Of a DNA stretch of 64,000 nt, positions 51,587 through 61,214 are shown in pieces. Both the position numbers and the translations under genes were made by a program. The notes under the pieces are model-generated. The model did not search any database and was not told where the DNA came from. It saw only the letters and a list, made by a program, of their open reading frames with translations. Position 1 is the first letter of the stretch. The number at the start of each line of letters is the position of its first letter. This stretch comes from Virgibacillus phasianinus (GTDB lineage: Bacteria > Bacillota > Bacilli > Bacillales > Amphibacillaceae): NCBI RefSeq assembly GCF_002216775.1, contig NZ_CP022315.1, forward strand, positions 2,356,001 through 2,420,000, written 5' to 3'.

Positions 51587-54097
51587 ATGCCTGGATTATT
51601 AACAAAAATCTTTGGTGATGGAAACCAAAAACAATTGAATCGATTACAGAAAACTGTCGATAAAATCGAAGCATTAGAGCCAGATTGTGAAAAATTAGCA
51701 GACACAGACTTTCAAAATAAAACAGAAGAATTTAAAGAAAGATATAGAAATGGTGAATCGCTTGATGACATGCTTGTTGAAGTATTTGCCGTTGCACGTG
51801 AGGCTTCAAAACGTGTTCTAGGAATGCGCCCGTTCCCTGTTCAGCTTATGGGTGCCATAGCATTGCATCAGGGTAATATTGCGGAAATGAAAACCGGTGA
51901 AGGTAAAACACTTGCTTCCACGATGCCAGCCTATTTAAATGCAATTGCTGAAAAAGGTGTTCATATTATCACGGTCAATGAATACTTAGCAGATCGTGAT
52001 GCGAAAGAAATGGGCGAACTATATCAATTTCTCGGTTTAACAGTAGGTTTAAATGGAAATGGATTAACAAAAGAAGAAAAACGTGACGCATATTACTGTG
52101 ATATCACATACGGAACAAATAATGAATTTGGGTTCGATTATTTACGTGACAACATGGTGCTGTATAAAGAGCAAATGGTTCAGCGGCCATTAAACTTTGC
52201 AATTATTGATGAGGTCGACTCAATCCTAATTGATGAAGCAAGGACACCATTAATAATTTCAGGAAGTGCACAGAAATCAGCATCCATGTATCAACAGGCA
52301 AACGGATTTGTTACTACCTTAAAAAATGAAACAGATTATACGTACGATGTGAAGACAAAGGGTGTTCAATTAACGGAGGAAGGTATTAATAAAGCTGAAC
52401 GATATTTCAATATCGAAAATTTATTTGATTTAAATAACGTGACCCTTACACACCACATTAATCAGGCGTTAAAAGCAAAAGCATCAATGCATCGTGACAC
52501 AGATTATGTGGTTGAAGATGGGGAAGTGGTTATTGTTGATCAATTTACTGGACGTCTTATGAAAGGGCGCCGGTATAGTGATGGATTGCATCAGGCCATT
52601 GAAGCGAAAGAGGGTCTGCAAATCCAGAATGAAAGCATGACACTGGCATCAATCACATTCCAGAACTTTTTCAGAATGTATCAAAAGCTGTCTGGTATGA
52701 CTGGTACAGCTAAAACAGAAGAAGAAGAATTTCGCAATATTTATGCGATGGATGTAATTGCTATTCCAACGAATAAGACAATTGTGCGTGATGACAGGGC
52801 GGACATGATCTATAAGTCAATGGAAGGTAAGTTTCGTGCAGTTGTTGAAAACATTAAAGAACGCTATGAAAATGGCCAGCCTGTATTGGTTGGTACGGTA
52901 GCGGTAGAAACATCTGAATTGATCTCGCAGATGTTAAAAAAATCCGGCGTTAAGCATAATGTATTGAATGCGAAAAATCATTTTCGTGAAGCAGAAATCA
53001 TTGAAAACGCTGGTCAGCCTGGATCGGTGACGATTGCTACAAACATGGCTGGCCGTGGTACAGATATTAAATTAGGTGAGGGTGTAATTGACCGTGGAGG
53101 TTTAGCTGTAATTGGTACAGAACGCCACGAATCGAGACGTATCGATAATCAGTTGCGCGGCCGTGCTGGACGTCAGGGAGACCCGGGGATGTCGCAATTT
53201 TATCTTTCGATGGAAGACGAACTGATGCGTCGTTTTGGTTCAGATAATTTACGGAACATGATGGAACGACTTGGAATGGATGATACACAACCAATCGAAA
53301 GTAAAATGGTTTCCCGCGCTGTTGAGTCAGCACAAAAACGTGTGGAAGGAAATAACTTTGATGCACGTAAAACTGTTTTATCCTATGACGATGTATTACG
53401 CCAGCAAAGGGAAATAATCTATAAACAGCGTTTTGACGTTATTGATTCCGAAAATCTCCGCAGTATTATTGAGGAAATGATTAAATCCACAGTTGAACGT
53501 GTTGTGAAATCACACATGTTTGATGATGAAGAAGATCAGGAATTATCAGCAGTCATTGATTACTTGTATGGAAACCTTCTGGACCCAGAAGATATTACAT
53601 TATCTGATATCGAAGGCAAGGATACAGATGAGATTATTGAGGTTATCCTGGATAAAGTGAAGGTAAAGTATGACCAAAAAGAGGAAGAATTAACGGCAGA
53701 GCAAATGCGTGAATTTGAAAAAGTAATTCTCCTGCGTACCGTTGATTCCAAATGGATGGACCACATTGACCAGATGGACCAGCTTAGACAGGGAATCCAT
53801 TTACGTGCATATGGACAAAATGATCCACTGCAGGAATATCAGGCAGAAGGCTTTGCGATGTTCGAACAAATGGTTATAGCGATTGAAGAGGAAGTTTCTA
53901 AATATGTGATGAAAGCACAAATCCGTCAAAACCTCCAACGTGAAGAGGTTGCTAAAGACACACAAGCTGTATCCGGCAGTGAGGATGACGGAAAGAAAAA
54001 AGCGAAGAAACCATATGTGAAGAAAGAGAACATTGGCAGAAATGACCCTTGTCCTTGTGGAAGCGGGAAAAAATATAAAAATTGTCACGGAAAATAA
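51587..54097 (+). CDS. secA: SecA preprotein translocase ATPase
   Basis: This 836-aa motor of the Sec pathway pushes unfolded secretory proteins through SecYEG. Walker A is EMKTGEGKT, the DEAD-type motif is [17 protein letters not shown], and [13 protein letters not shown] and [11 protein letters not shown] mark the second motor domain. The C-terminus has the zinc SEC-C motif [17 protein letters not shown]. The size is typical of Bacillus. GGAGCG precedes the ATG, and prfB follows after a terminator-like hairpin at 54108-54155. Confidence 0.97.
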   Translation: MPGLLTKIFGDGNQKQLNRLQKTVDKIEALEPDCEKLADTDFQNKTEEFKERYRNGESLDDMLVEVFAVAREASKRVLGMRPFPVQLMGAIALHQGNIAEMKTGEGKTLASTMPAYLNAIAEKGVHIITVNEYLADRDAKEMGELYQFLGLTVGLNGNGLTKEEKRDAYYCDITYGTNNEFGFDYLRDNMVLYKEQMVQRPLNFAIIDEVDSILIDEARTPLIISGSAQKSASMYQQANGFVTTLKNETDYTYDVKTKGVQLTEEGINKAERYFNIENLFDLNNVTLTHHINQALKAKASMHRDTDYVVEDGEVVIVDQFTGRLMKGRRYSDGLHQAIEAKEGLQIQNESMTLASITFQNFFRMYQKLSGMTGTAKTEEEEFRNIYAMDVIAIPTNKTIVRDDRADMIYKSMEGKFRAVVENIKERYENGQPVLVGTVAVETSELISQMLKKSGVKHNVLNAKNHFREAEIIENAGQPGSVTIATNMAGRGTDIKLGEGVIDRGGLAVIGTERHESRRIDNQLRGRAGRQGDPGMSQFYLSMEDELMRRFGSDNLRNMMERLGMDDTQPIESKMVSRAVESAQKRVEGNNFDARKTVLSYDDVLRQQREIIYKQRFDVIDSENLRSIIEEMIKSTVERVVKSHMFDDEEDQELSAVIDYLYGNLLDPEDITLSDIEGKDTDEIIEVILDKVKVKYDQKEEELTAEQMREFEKVILLRTVDSKWMDHIDQMDQLRQGIHLRAYGQNDPLQEYQAEGFAMFEQMVIAIEEEVSKYVMKAQIRQNLQREEVAKDTQAVSGSEDDGKKKAKKPYVKKENIGRNDPCPCGSGKKYKNCHGK

Positions 54098-54107
54098 ATA
54101 ACTGGTG

Positions 54108-54155
54108 AAGGGTGTTCAAAAAACAAGGAATATACCGTTTTCTGAACCCCTTTTT
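54108..54155 (+). terminator. Terminator-like hairpin between secA and prfB
   Basis: AAGGGTGTTCA (54108-54118) pairs with TGAACCCCTT (54143-54152) with one bulge, and a T-run follows. It leaves only about 30 nt before the prfB start, so part of transcription must read through. Confidence 0.65.
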
Positions 54156-54187
54156 CATTACATAATTATTTAATTGAGGTGGATAAA

Positions 54188-55292
54188 ATGGAATTAGCAG
54201 AAATAAGAAATGACTTGGACAAAATGGATTCACGAATTGAAGACTTTAGGGGGTCTCTTTGACCTGGATGTCAAAAAAGATCGAATCAAAGTGCTTGAAT
54301 TAGAAATGACAGAAAGCAATTTTTGGGATGATCCTGATGCTGCTCAAAAAGTAATAAACGAAACAAACGGCATTAAGGAATATGTCACAAAGTTTGAAGA
54401 GTTAGAAGAACGGTTGGAAAATACGGAAGTTAGTTATGAATTAGTCAAAGAAGAACAGGATACTGAACTTTTTAATGAACTTGAAAAAGATCTAGTATCC
54501 CTCCGCGCAGACATCAACAATTTTGAATTGCACATGCTCCTAAGCGGACCGTATGATGCAAACAACGCATTGCTTGAATTACATCCTGGTGCAGGAGGAA
54601 CTGAGTCACAGGACTGGGCAAGCATGTTACTGCGAATGTACCAGAGGTGGGCTGAATCCAAAAACTTTAAAGTGGAAACATTGGATTATTTAGCCGGGGA
54701 CGAAGCAGGTATTAAAAGTGTTACGTTGAATATCATAGGGCACAACGCCTACGGTTATTTAAAGGCTGAAAAAGGTGTCCATCGTCTTGTCCGAATTTCC
54801 CCGTTTGATTCATCGGGACGCAGACATACATCGTTTGTATCGTGTGATGTAATGCCTGAATTCGGTGACGATGTTGAGGTGGATATTAAAACAGAGGATA
54901 TAAAAGTGGATACCTACCGTTCAAGCGGTGCAGGTGGACAGCATGTAAATACAACTGACTCAGCGATCCGGATAACGCATCTGCCGACGAATATCGTTGT
55001 TACATGTCAATCCGAACGTTCACAAATTAAAAATCGCGCGACAGCGATGAAAATGCTTAAATCAAAGCTATATCAAAAAGAACTTGAGAAGCAACAGCAG
55101 GAATTGGATGACATCCGCGGTGAGCAAAAGGAAATTGGCTGGGGAAGTCAGATACGTTCCTATGTTTTCCATCCGTATTCAATGGTTAAGGATCATCGGA
55201 CAAATTTGGATATTGGTAATGTACAAGGTGTAATGGATGGAGACATTAATCCGTTCATCGATGCATTTTTACGTTCACAAATCAACAACTAA
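54188..55292 (+). CDS. prfB: Peptide chain release factor 2 with programmed +1 frameshift
   Basis: RF2 ends translation at UGA and UAA. The ATG at 54188 starts a 24-codon frame ending at the in-frame TGA 54260-54262. The site is AGGGGGTCTCTTTGAC: an internal Shine-Dalgarno-like AGGGGG, the slippery CTT and TGA-C. Skipping T54260 gives join 54188-54259, 54261-55292 and a 367-aa protein. RF2 signatures are SPF (RISPFDSSG) and GGQ (SGAGGQHVN). The frameshift is autoregulatory: low RF2 favours slippage. The AATTGAGGTGG ribosome site precedes the start. Confidence 0.97.
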
Positions 55293-55316
55293 TACAATAG
55301 AATAGAGGGCTCATCG

Positions 55317-55625
55317 ATGAAGACATGGATTTTTATGCTTCTTTTAGGAATGGTACTTCTTCTTAGCGCTTGTGGTGGTAATGAAAAAGCAAGTGATGAA
55401 CCATCCGGTGGCACAGCGGAAGAAATCTTCCAGAATAATTGCGCATATTGCCACGGATCAGACCTATCAGGCGGTGCTGGACCTGATATTACCGAAGTTG
55501 GCTCACGATACTCTAAGCAGGAAATTATGGAAATTATTAAAGAGGGTAAAGGTGCAATGCCGGCAGGGGTGGTTTCGGGCGACGATGTGGAACAGATTGC
55601 CACTTGGCTAGCAAAAAAGAAGTAG
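55317..55625 (+). CDS. cccB: Cytochrome c551 lipoprotein CccB
   Basis: This 102-aa extracytoplasmic electron carrier has a lipobox LLSAC for membrane anchoring and the heme motif CAYCH with the distal Met in GAMPAG. The low-complexity linker between lipobox and heme domain is typical of Bacillus CccB. It probably delivers electrons to a caa3-type oxidase. It lies 24 bp after prfB and is likely co-transcribed, as in B. subtilis. Confidence 0.93.
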   Translation: MKTWIFMLLLGMVLLLSACGGNEKASDEPSGGTAEEIFQNNCAYCHGSDLSGGAGPDITEVGSRYSKQEIMEIIKEGKGAMPAGVVSGDDVEQIATWLAKKK

Positions 55626-55639
55626 AATAAATGAAAATG

Positions 55640-56070
55640 CGTTTTTCGCTGCGGACCGTTGCTTGCCGCGGGCGCGGCTTAAGCCTCCTTGCCACAAGGG
55701 CACTGAAAAAGTGGTGGATTTAATAAGTTTAACTTTCCACATTTACTTAGCATCTTGAATATACGGAGACTCCTTGAAAAAGAAAAGCACTTTTTCTTCG
55801 TGCGATGCTTATTCAGGGAAGCTTTCCTTGTCCTGCGGGAAGTGAGAGATCGACGAGACCCCGGAGGACGGCAGTTAATGAAGCCCGACTAAAACCGCCC
55901 TTTGCGGGCAACGTCGGCTACCCCTTGCCGGGGCAAGGAGACTCGACACTCGCCCGCGGAAAGCGCAGTGGTTTTCCGCAGCGGTGGACTAACACTCATA
56001 TAAAGTTACATCGCAGTTTATGAATTTTGTGTCAAAAACAACGATTTATAGAAAACAGCCAATTAAAAAG
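55640..56070. repeat. Large GC-rich dispersed element, most complete copy
   Basis: The block of about 430 bp is distinctly GC-rich against an AT-rich background. It includes segments shared with 12740-12830 (GGCACTGAAAAAGTGGTGG...) and its right end is shared with 37735-37830 and 4660-4715. Internal pieces such as CCGCGGGCGCGGCTTAAGCC and GACGAGACCCCGGAGGACGG are not ORF-like. No transposase is present. It fills most of the 700-bp gap between cccB and ftsE. Confidence 0.72.
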
Positions 56071-56325
56071 ATGGCAAATGGGAGTATTCCTATTTGTCAT
56101 CTTTTTTGCGCTTAATAAAGATATTACAAAGAGGTAAAAGCTGCGGACCATTTGAAACACAAATGTAATATTAATACCCCTAAAATTTATGTCGAAAGAT
56201 GTTATACTAGATAAGAATTATGCGGAAAAAAGAAATGTCAGACTATAAGGATGTTGTGTCTAGAAGAAACTTACCTAGAAAATTTCAGCCATGAACAACA
56301 ACAAAAATAAAAAGGTGATACATAT

Positions 56326-57012
56326 ATGATTAAAATGAAGGATGTATATAAAACATATTCCAATGGGGTAACTGCCCTAAATGGGATAAGTACGGATATT
56401 GAACAAGGAGAATTTGTTTATATCGTCGGCCCAAGTGGTGCAGGGAAATCGACATTTGTTAAGTTAATGTACCGTGAAGTTAAACCAACTACGGGAACAA
56501 TAATGATTAATGATAGAGATATGAGTTCGCTTAAAGAAAGGAAAGTTCCATATCTGCGTCGGGAAATAGGAGTTATTTTTCAGGACTTTAAATTGCTGCC
56601 CAAACTATCAGTCTATGAAAATATAGCATTTGCGTTGGAAGTAATCGAAGAGTCACCTAGAAATATTAAAAAACGCGTGATGGATGTGCTGGAACTCGTC
56701 GGCCTGAAAAACAAAGCCCGGTTTATCCCAGATGAGCTGTCAGGTGGCGAACAACAGCGGGTATCAATTGCACGTGCGATTGTAAACCATCCTAAAATTG
56801 TGATTGCCGATGAACCAACTGGTAATCTTGACCCGGAAACATCATGGGGGATTATGCGCGTATTTGAAGAAATCAATTCTCGAGGAACGACAATTATTAT
56901 GGCAACACATAGTAAGGAAATAGTGAACACGATCAAGAAACGGGTTATTGCAGTTGAAGACGGTTTGATTGTTCGTGATGAACATCGAGGTGAATACGGA
57001 TATGAAATTTAG
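56326..57012 (+). CDS. ftsE: FtsE, ABC ATPase of the FtsEX complex
   Basis: This 228-aa ATPase controls extracytoplasmic cell-wall hydrolases through FtsX. Walker A GPSGAGKSTFVKL, Q-loop VIFQDFKLLP, signature LSGGEQQR and Walker B IVIADEPTGNLDPE are all intact. The stop overlaps the ftsX start by 11 bp, so subunits are made together. The upstream gap contains the large repeat; AAAGGTGAT precedes the ATG. Confidence 0.96.
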   Translation: MIKMKDVYKTYSNGVTALNGISTDIEQGEFVYIVGPSGAGKSTFVKLMYREVKPTTGTIMINDRDMSSLKERKVPYLRREIGVIFQDFKLLPKLSVYENIAFALEVIEESPRNIKKRVMDVLELVGLKNKARFIPDELSGGEQQRVSIARAIVNHPKIVIADEPTGNLDPETSWGIMRVFEEINSRGTTIIMATHSKEIVNTIKKRVIAVEDGLIVRDEHRGEYGYEI

Positions 57013-57895
57013 AACAGCTAAACGGCATCTCCGTGAAGGTGTAAAGAATATTTTCAGAAACGGCTGGATGACTGTGGCTTCAGTAGGCGCCGTTACGACA
57101 ACACTCATTCTGGTAGCGGCATTTCTGGCATTGGTTTTTAACTTAAACCAAATGGCCGCTGAAATAGAAGATGATGTTGAAATCAATGTATTAATTGACC
57201 GCACTGCTGATGAAGCCCAGATTAAAACATTGGGTGAAAAGATATCAGTGATTGATGAAGTTGATACTGTTGAATTTTCTTCTAAAGACGAACAGTTGAA
57301 GAAACTCATTGACAGCATGGGAGAGCAGGGTAAGTCTTGGCAGCTCTTTAAACAGGACAACCCACTCAACCATGTATATATCGTAACAGCTAAGACACCC
57401 ACTGACACAATGGGTATTGCTAACCAAATAAAGGATTTTAATTCTGTTAAGGAAGTTAACTACGGTAAAGATGTTGTACAACGCTTATTTGAATTTAACA
57501 AATATGCAAGAACGATTGGTTTAGTATTAATCGCCGGACTAGTCTTCACCGCTATATTCCTCATTTCAAACACAATTAAACTAACTATTATGGCTCGAAG
57601 CCGGGAAATTGGAATTATGAAGCTTGTTGGGGCAACCAATGGTTTTATCAGATGGCCGTTTTTTGTGGAAGGAATGTTATTAGGTGTGTTAGGGTCGATT
57701 ATTCCAATCGGCGTTATTCTTGGAGGTTATTACTATTTAGACACCAAAATTAGTGATCGAATTGATTTTAGTTTCGTTGAGATATTACCGTTTAATCCTT
57801 TCGCATGGCAGCTGTCACTGATTGTTCTGGCAATAGGTGCTCTGATTGGTATTTGGGGAAGTGTTATGAGCGTTCGTAAATTCCTGAAAGTATAA
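57002..57895 (+). CDS. ftsX: FtsX, membrane subunit of the FtsEX complex
   Basis: This 297-aa membrane protein has one N-terminal helix, a large extracellular loop (about residues 45-165) and three C-terminal helices. RNGWMTVASVGAVTTTL and SREIGIMKLVGATNGFIRWPFFVEG are typical FtsX stretches. The loop transmits ATP-driven movement to a wall hydrolase. The start at 57002 was chosen because it follows GAGGTG; the frame also continues upstream inside ftsE. A hairpin near 57904-57944 probably terminates. Confidence 0.94.
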   Translation: MKFRTAKRHLREGVKNIFRNGWMTVASVGAVTTTLILVAAFLALVFNLNQMAAEIEDDVEINVLIDRTADEAQIKTLGEKISVIDEVDTVEFSSKDEQLKKLIDSMGEQGKSWQLFKQDNPLNHVYIVTAKTPTDTMGIANQIKDFNSVKEVNYGKDVVQRLFEFNKYARTIGLVLIAGLVFTAIFLISNTIKLTIMARSREIGIMKLVGATNGFIRWPFFVEGMLLGVLGSIIPIGVILGGYYYLDTKISDRIDFSFVEILPFNPFAWQLSLIVLAIGALIGIWGSVMSVRKFLKV

Positions 57896-57903
57896 GGCAA
57901 TGA

Positions 57904-57946
57904 TGGGGATCGTTTATTTTTTTGGCGATCATCCATCCCCTTTTAG
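57904..57946 (+). terminator. Probable terminator after ftsX
   Basis: GGGGATCG...CGATC...ATCCCC can form a stem followed by TTTT. It is imperfect. Confidence 0.5.
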
Positions 57947-57990
57947 CAGCATGAACAAAACTAAATAAGGAAAAGGAGACGTAAAATATT

Positions 57991-59373
57991 ATGAACAAAT
58001 GGATTTCTAATGCTTCACTTGCGACACTAGTTTTAACTGGTATTTTAGTAGGAAGTCAATCTGTTTCAGCATCATCCATTGATGATGCGAAGAGTAAACT
58101 GAACGAAATAGAATCAAAACAGGATAATTTAAATGAAAAACAGAATGAAGTGAAAAACAAAAAAGAAGAAACGACTGGACAGATTGATAAGAACCTTTCA
58201 AAGCAGGATAAGGTAACAAATGAAATAAAAGATATCGATCAGAAACTAGCAGATACGAAATCTACTATTCAATCAAAAGAAAAAGAAATCTTCGAAACCA
58301 ACAAACAGATTGATCAGCTTAAGGCTGATATAAAAGAACTAAAAGAACGTATTAAAAAGCGGGATAAGCTTTTAAAAGAACGCCTTCGAACTATTCAGCA
58401 AAATGGTGGAAGTATGCGCTACATAGAAGTTATTCTTGGTTCACAAAATTTTGGAGACTTTGTCAGCCGTTCAACAGCAGTAAACACAATTATGGACCAG
58501 GATAAAGATATTATGGAAACACATATGGCAGAGAAAAGGGAAGTTGAACGAAAGAAACAGGAAGTTGTCCAACAGAAACAGGAATTAGAAAAACAAAAGC
58601 AGGAACTAGTATCACTTAAAAACAAGCTCGATGATCAAATGGCTAAAAAAGAAGAGCTGATGTCACAATTGGAAGCTGAACATGCTGATTTAGCAGAAAA
58701 TAAGGCAAGCCTAGAAGACCAAGAGGCAAGTCTTATGGATCAGGAAGCAGAATTACAGGATGAAAAGAAAGAGGCCGAGGACGAAATAGCCAGATTACAA
58801 CAAATAGCATTAGAAAAAGCTAGAAAAGAAAAAGCGGCGAGGGAAGCAAAGGAGCAGGCTGCCCGTGAAGAAGCTGCCAAGGCAAAAGCACAGGAAACAA
58901 AAGACCAAGGAGCGGAGGCAGAGTCGGAATCTGCCGACCTTCAACAGTTGTCAAAGTCATCAAATTCCGGATTTATTTGGCCAGCAGCCGGTAATCATTT
59001 ATCAAATTATGGGATGCGCTACCATCCGATATATCATACTTCCAGATTACATGCAGGTGTTGATATCGCCGCACCAATAGGAACTCCAATTTATGCTTCA
59101 ATTTCTGGTTATGCAATGCCAGTGCATTATGCTAGTACATTTGGTAATCATGTAATTGTTGCGGGAACAATTAATGGAACAGACTACACTACTTTATATG
59201 CGCATATGTCGAGCATTGCAATCGGCAGTGGTAAATATGTTGAACAAGGTGAATTAATTGGTTACGTAGGTACTACAGGGTTGTCTACGGGTCCACATTT
59301 ACATTTTGAGGTACATGTTGGTCAATATCGGGGAAATGAAAGCTCTGTGGATCCAGCTCAATTTTTAAATTAG
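57991..59373 (+). CDS. Secreted coiled-coil M23 peptidoglycan hydrolase (EnvC-like)
   Basis: This 460-aa exported endopeptidase has a signal peptide (MNKWISNASLATLVLTGIL ... SVSAS). A long coiled coil (about 30-300) rich in Lys, Glu and Gln is interrupted by a GGSMRYIEVILGSQNFGDFV patch. A C-terminal LytM/M23 domain follows, with zinc ligands in LHAGVDIAAP and the GPHLHFEVH pair, so it should be catalytic. It lies directly after ftsEX. In B. subtilis the FtsEX partner CwlO has a similar coiled coil but an NlpC/P60 domain and is encoded elsewhere. Confidence 0.88.
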   Translation: MNKWISNASLATLVLTGILVGSQSVSASSIDDAKSKLNEIESKQDNLNEKQNEVKNKKEETTGQIDKNLSKQDKVTNEIKDIDQKLADTKSTIQSKEKEIFETNKQIDQLKADIKELKERIKKRDKLLKERLRTIQQNGGSMRYIEVILGSQNFGDFVSRSTAVNTIMDQDKDIMETHMAEKREVERKKQEVVQQKQELEKQKQELVSLKNKLDDQMAKKEELMSQLEAEHADLAENKASLEDQEASLMDQEAELQDEKKEAEDEIARLQQIALEKARKEKAAREAKEQAAREEAAKAKAQETKDQGAEAESESADLQQLSKSSNSGFIWPAAGNHLSNYGMRYHPIYHTSRLHAGVDIAAPIGTPIYASISGYAMPVHYASTFGNHVIVAGTINGTDYTTLYAHMSSIAIGSGKYVEQGELIGYVGTTGLSTGPHLHFEVHVGQYRGNESSVDPAQFLN

Positions 59374-59415
59374 ATTGCATGTATTTGCAATTGTTTGGCA
59401 TAGACTATAATATAA

Positions 59416-59452
59416 AAAGGCATCGCACATTACGGTGTGATGCCTTTTTAAT
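59416..59452 (+). terminator. Terminator after the M23 gene
   Basis: AAAAAGGCATCGCAC and GTGTGATGCCTTTTT form a long stem with a terminal T-run. Confidence 0.9.
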
Positions 59453-59474
59453 TTTAGAAAGTTTATCGTAAAGG

Positions 59475-59520
59475 AATAGAAATCTAGGATTTCGCCATTA
59501 GTTCCGCAACAGGCAAAAAA
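59475..59520 (+). repeat. Leader element-like sequence, copy C (weak)
   Basis: AAATCTAGGATTTCGCCATTAGTTCC resembles the first half of leader copy B (30791-30815). The second half (CAAGCCAAG) is replaced by CAGGCAAAAAAC. It lies about 100 nt before ctpB and may be a degraded relative. Confidence 0.35.
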
Positions 59521-59621
59521 CTTTTTAACGATTTTCATGGATGAATAGATATGAATATCCCGAATGTGTTTTTTTGTATATTTTACACGATTAAAAAATG
59601 TTTAGGAACAGGGGTGAAGCA

Positions 59622-61079
59622 ATGAATTTAAAGAAGCAGCACATTATTTTAGTTTTGATTGGTGCATTGATACTTGGATTTGGTGGGGCATATTTTGGCG
59701 TCCAATTAGCGCAATCTGATCAACCTCAGAGTATAAACGATCTTACTGCAAACGAACCTGGCGGAAGCAACGATATATCCACTGAAACTCCTAAGAATAT
59801 GACCAAAGTTGTCCAAGCCTATAATTTAATTGAACAAAATTACTTGAAGGATGTGAAGGGACAGCAACTAATAGAGGGTGCTATTCAGGGTATGTTGGAC
59901 ACGCTTGAAGACCCGTATAGTACATATATGGACGTCGAAACGATGAAGAATTTTAATGAAACAATTGAATCTTCATTTGAAGGAATAGGCGCAGAAGTGA
60001 GTATGGTTGATGATACAGTTACTATCATTGCACCAATCAAGGATTCACCTGCGGAAAAGTCCGGTCTGCGGCCCAAAGATCAAATTCTTAGTGTAGATAA
60101 TAAGAGTGTTAAAGGACTCGATCTATATGAAGCGGTTGAAAAAATCCGGGGTGAAAAAGGTTCTGAGGTAGTTTTAGAAATCAAGCGGCCGGGAGTATCG
60201 GAGCCGTTTGATGTGACAATTACCCGGGATGATATACCGATTGAGACTGTTTATTCTAAGATGAAGACAATTGATGGCAATAAAACCGGTATTATTGAGA
60301 TTACCACTTTTTCTGAAAACACAGCAAAAGATTTTAAAGAACAGCTTGCCAAACTCGAAGAAAAGGGCATGGAAGGTCTTGTTATAGATGTCCGTGGTAA
60401 TCCTGGTGGACTGCTAAGTGCCGTTGAAGAAATATTAAGGGAGTTTATTCCAAAAGATATGCCAATGGTCCAGATTGAGGACGGGAATGGTAAAAAAACA
60501 CCAACATATTCCGACCTAGAGGAGAAAAAGCCTTATCCGATAAATGTGTTGGTAAATGAAGGAAGTGCTTCTGCTTCGGAAATTTTGGCGATTGCAATGA
60601 AGGAAACTGGCTATGATGTGGTAGGTACAAAAAGCTTTGGTAAGGGTACCGTACAGAAGGCAATTCCATTCGGTGACGGCAGTACAATTAAATTGACTTT
60701 CTTTAAATGGCTTTCCCCCGAAGGAAATTGGATACATGAGAAGGGAATCAAACCAACGATTAAGGTCAAACAACCAGATTACTTCTATACAAATCCGATA
60801 CAGGTAAAAGAACCATTAACGTACAATCATACTGGAGAAAAAATCAAAAACGTTCAAACGATGCTTCGCGGATTAGGGTATAATCCTGGTCGAAACGATG
60901 GTTATTTTAATAAAGAAACGGAAGCGGCTGTAAAAAGATTTCAAGCAGATAACGACTTAAAAGTGACTGGAAGCATCGATGAAGAAACTGCTGGATTAAT
61001 CGAAAGCAAAATTGTTGAAAAAATTCGCAGTGGTGAGGATGACCAGCAGCTTGGAAAAGCATTAAACAGTTTATATTAA
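59622..61079 (+). CDS. ctpB: CtpB, S41 carboxyl-terminal processing protease
   Basis: This 485-aa serine protease is exported or membrane-anchored by an N-terminal helix. A PDZ domain (SFEGIGAEVSMVDDTVTIIAPIKDSPA) precedes the S41 core. The catalytic Ser lies in NEGSASASE and the Lys in SFGKGTVQK. A C-terminal peptidoglycan-binding domain (IKNVQTMLRGLGYNPGRND) follows. In B. subtilis CtpB cleaves SpoIVFA in sporulation signalling. ATG 59622 follows GGGGTGA. The GCGGGGAAACCCGC hairpin at 61088-61115 terminates. Confidence 0.94.
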   Translation: MNLKKQHIILVLIGALILGFGGAYFGVQLAQSDQPQSINDLTANEPGGSNDISTETPKNMTKVVQAYNLIEQNYLKDVKGQQLIEGAIQGMLDTLEDPYSTYMDVETMKNFNETIESSFEGIGAEVSMVDDTVTIIAPIKDSPAEKSGLRPKDQILSVDNKSVKGLDLYEAVEKIRGEKGSEVVLEIKRPGVSEPFDVTITRDDIPIETVYSKMKTIDGNKTGIIEITTFSENTAKDFKEQLAKLEEKGMEGLVIDVRGNPGGLLSAVEEILREFIPKDMPMVQIEDGNGKKTPTYSDLEEKKPYPINVLVNEGSASASEILAIAMKETGYDVVGTKSFGKGTVQKAIPFGDGSTIKLTFFKWLSPEGNWIHEKGIKPTIKVKQPDYFYTNPIQVKEPLTYNHTGEKIKNVQTMLRGLGYNPGRNDGYFNKETEAAVKRFQADNDLKVTGSIDEETAGLIESKIVEKIRSGEDDQQLGKALNSLY

Positions 61080-61087
61080 TTCGAAAT

Positions 61088-61115
61088 TCGCGGGGAAACC
61101 CGCGAGTTTTTTGTT
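61088..61115 (+). terminator. Terminator after ctpB
   Basis: TTCGCGGG pairs with CCCGCGAG around GAAA, followed by TTTTTTG. Confidence 0.9.
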
Positions 61116-61214
61116 TTTCCTGCATGCAATATGAGCTATAATAGATGCAACTACATAGAGGAAAAATGATAGATATCGAATGAATGACATGCAGTTATAT
61201 GGAAGGTGATTAGG

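Noticed and set aside
55640-56070. GC-rich block as a horizontally acquired gene
   Set aside because: ORFs in it are short, lack ribosome sites, and pieces recur in other intergenic regions; a repeat explains it better.
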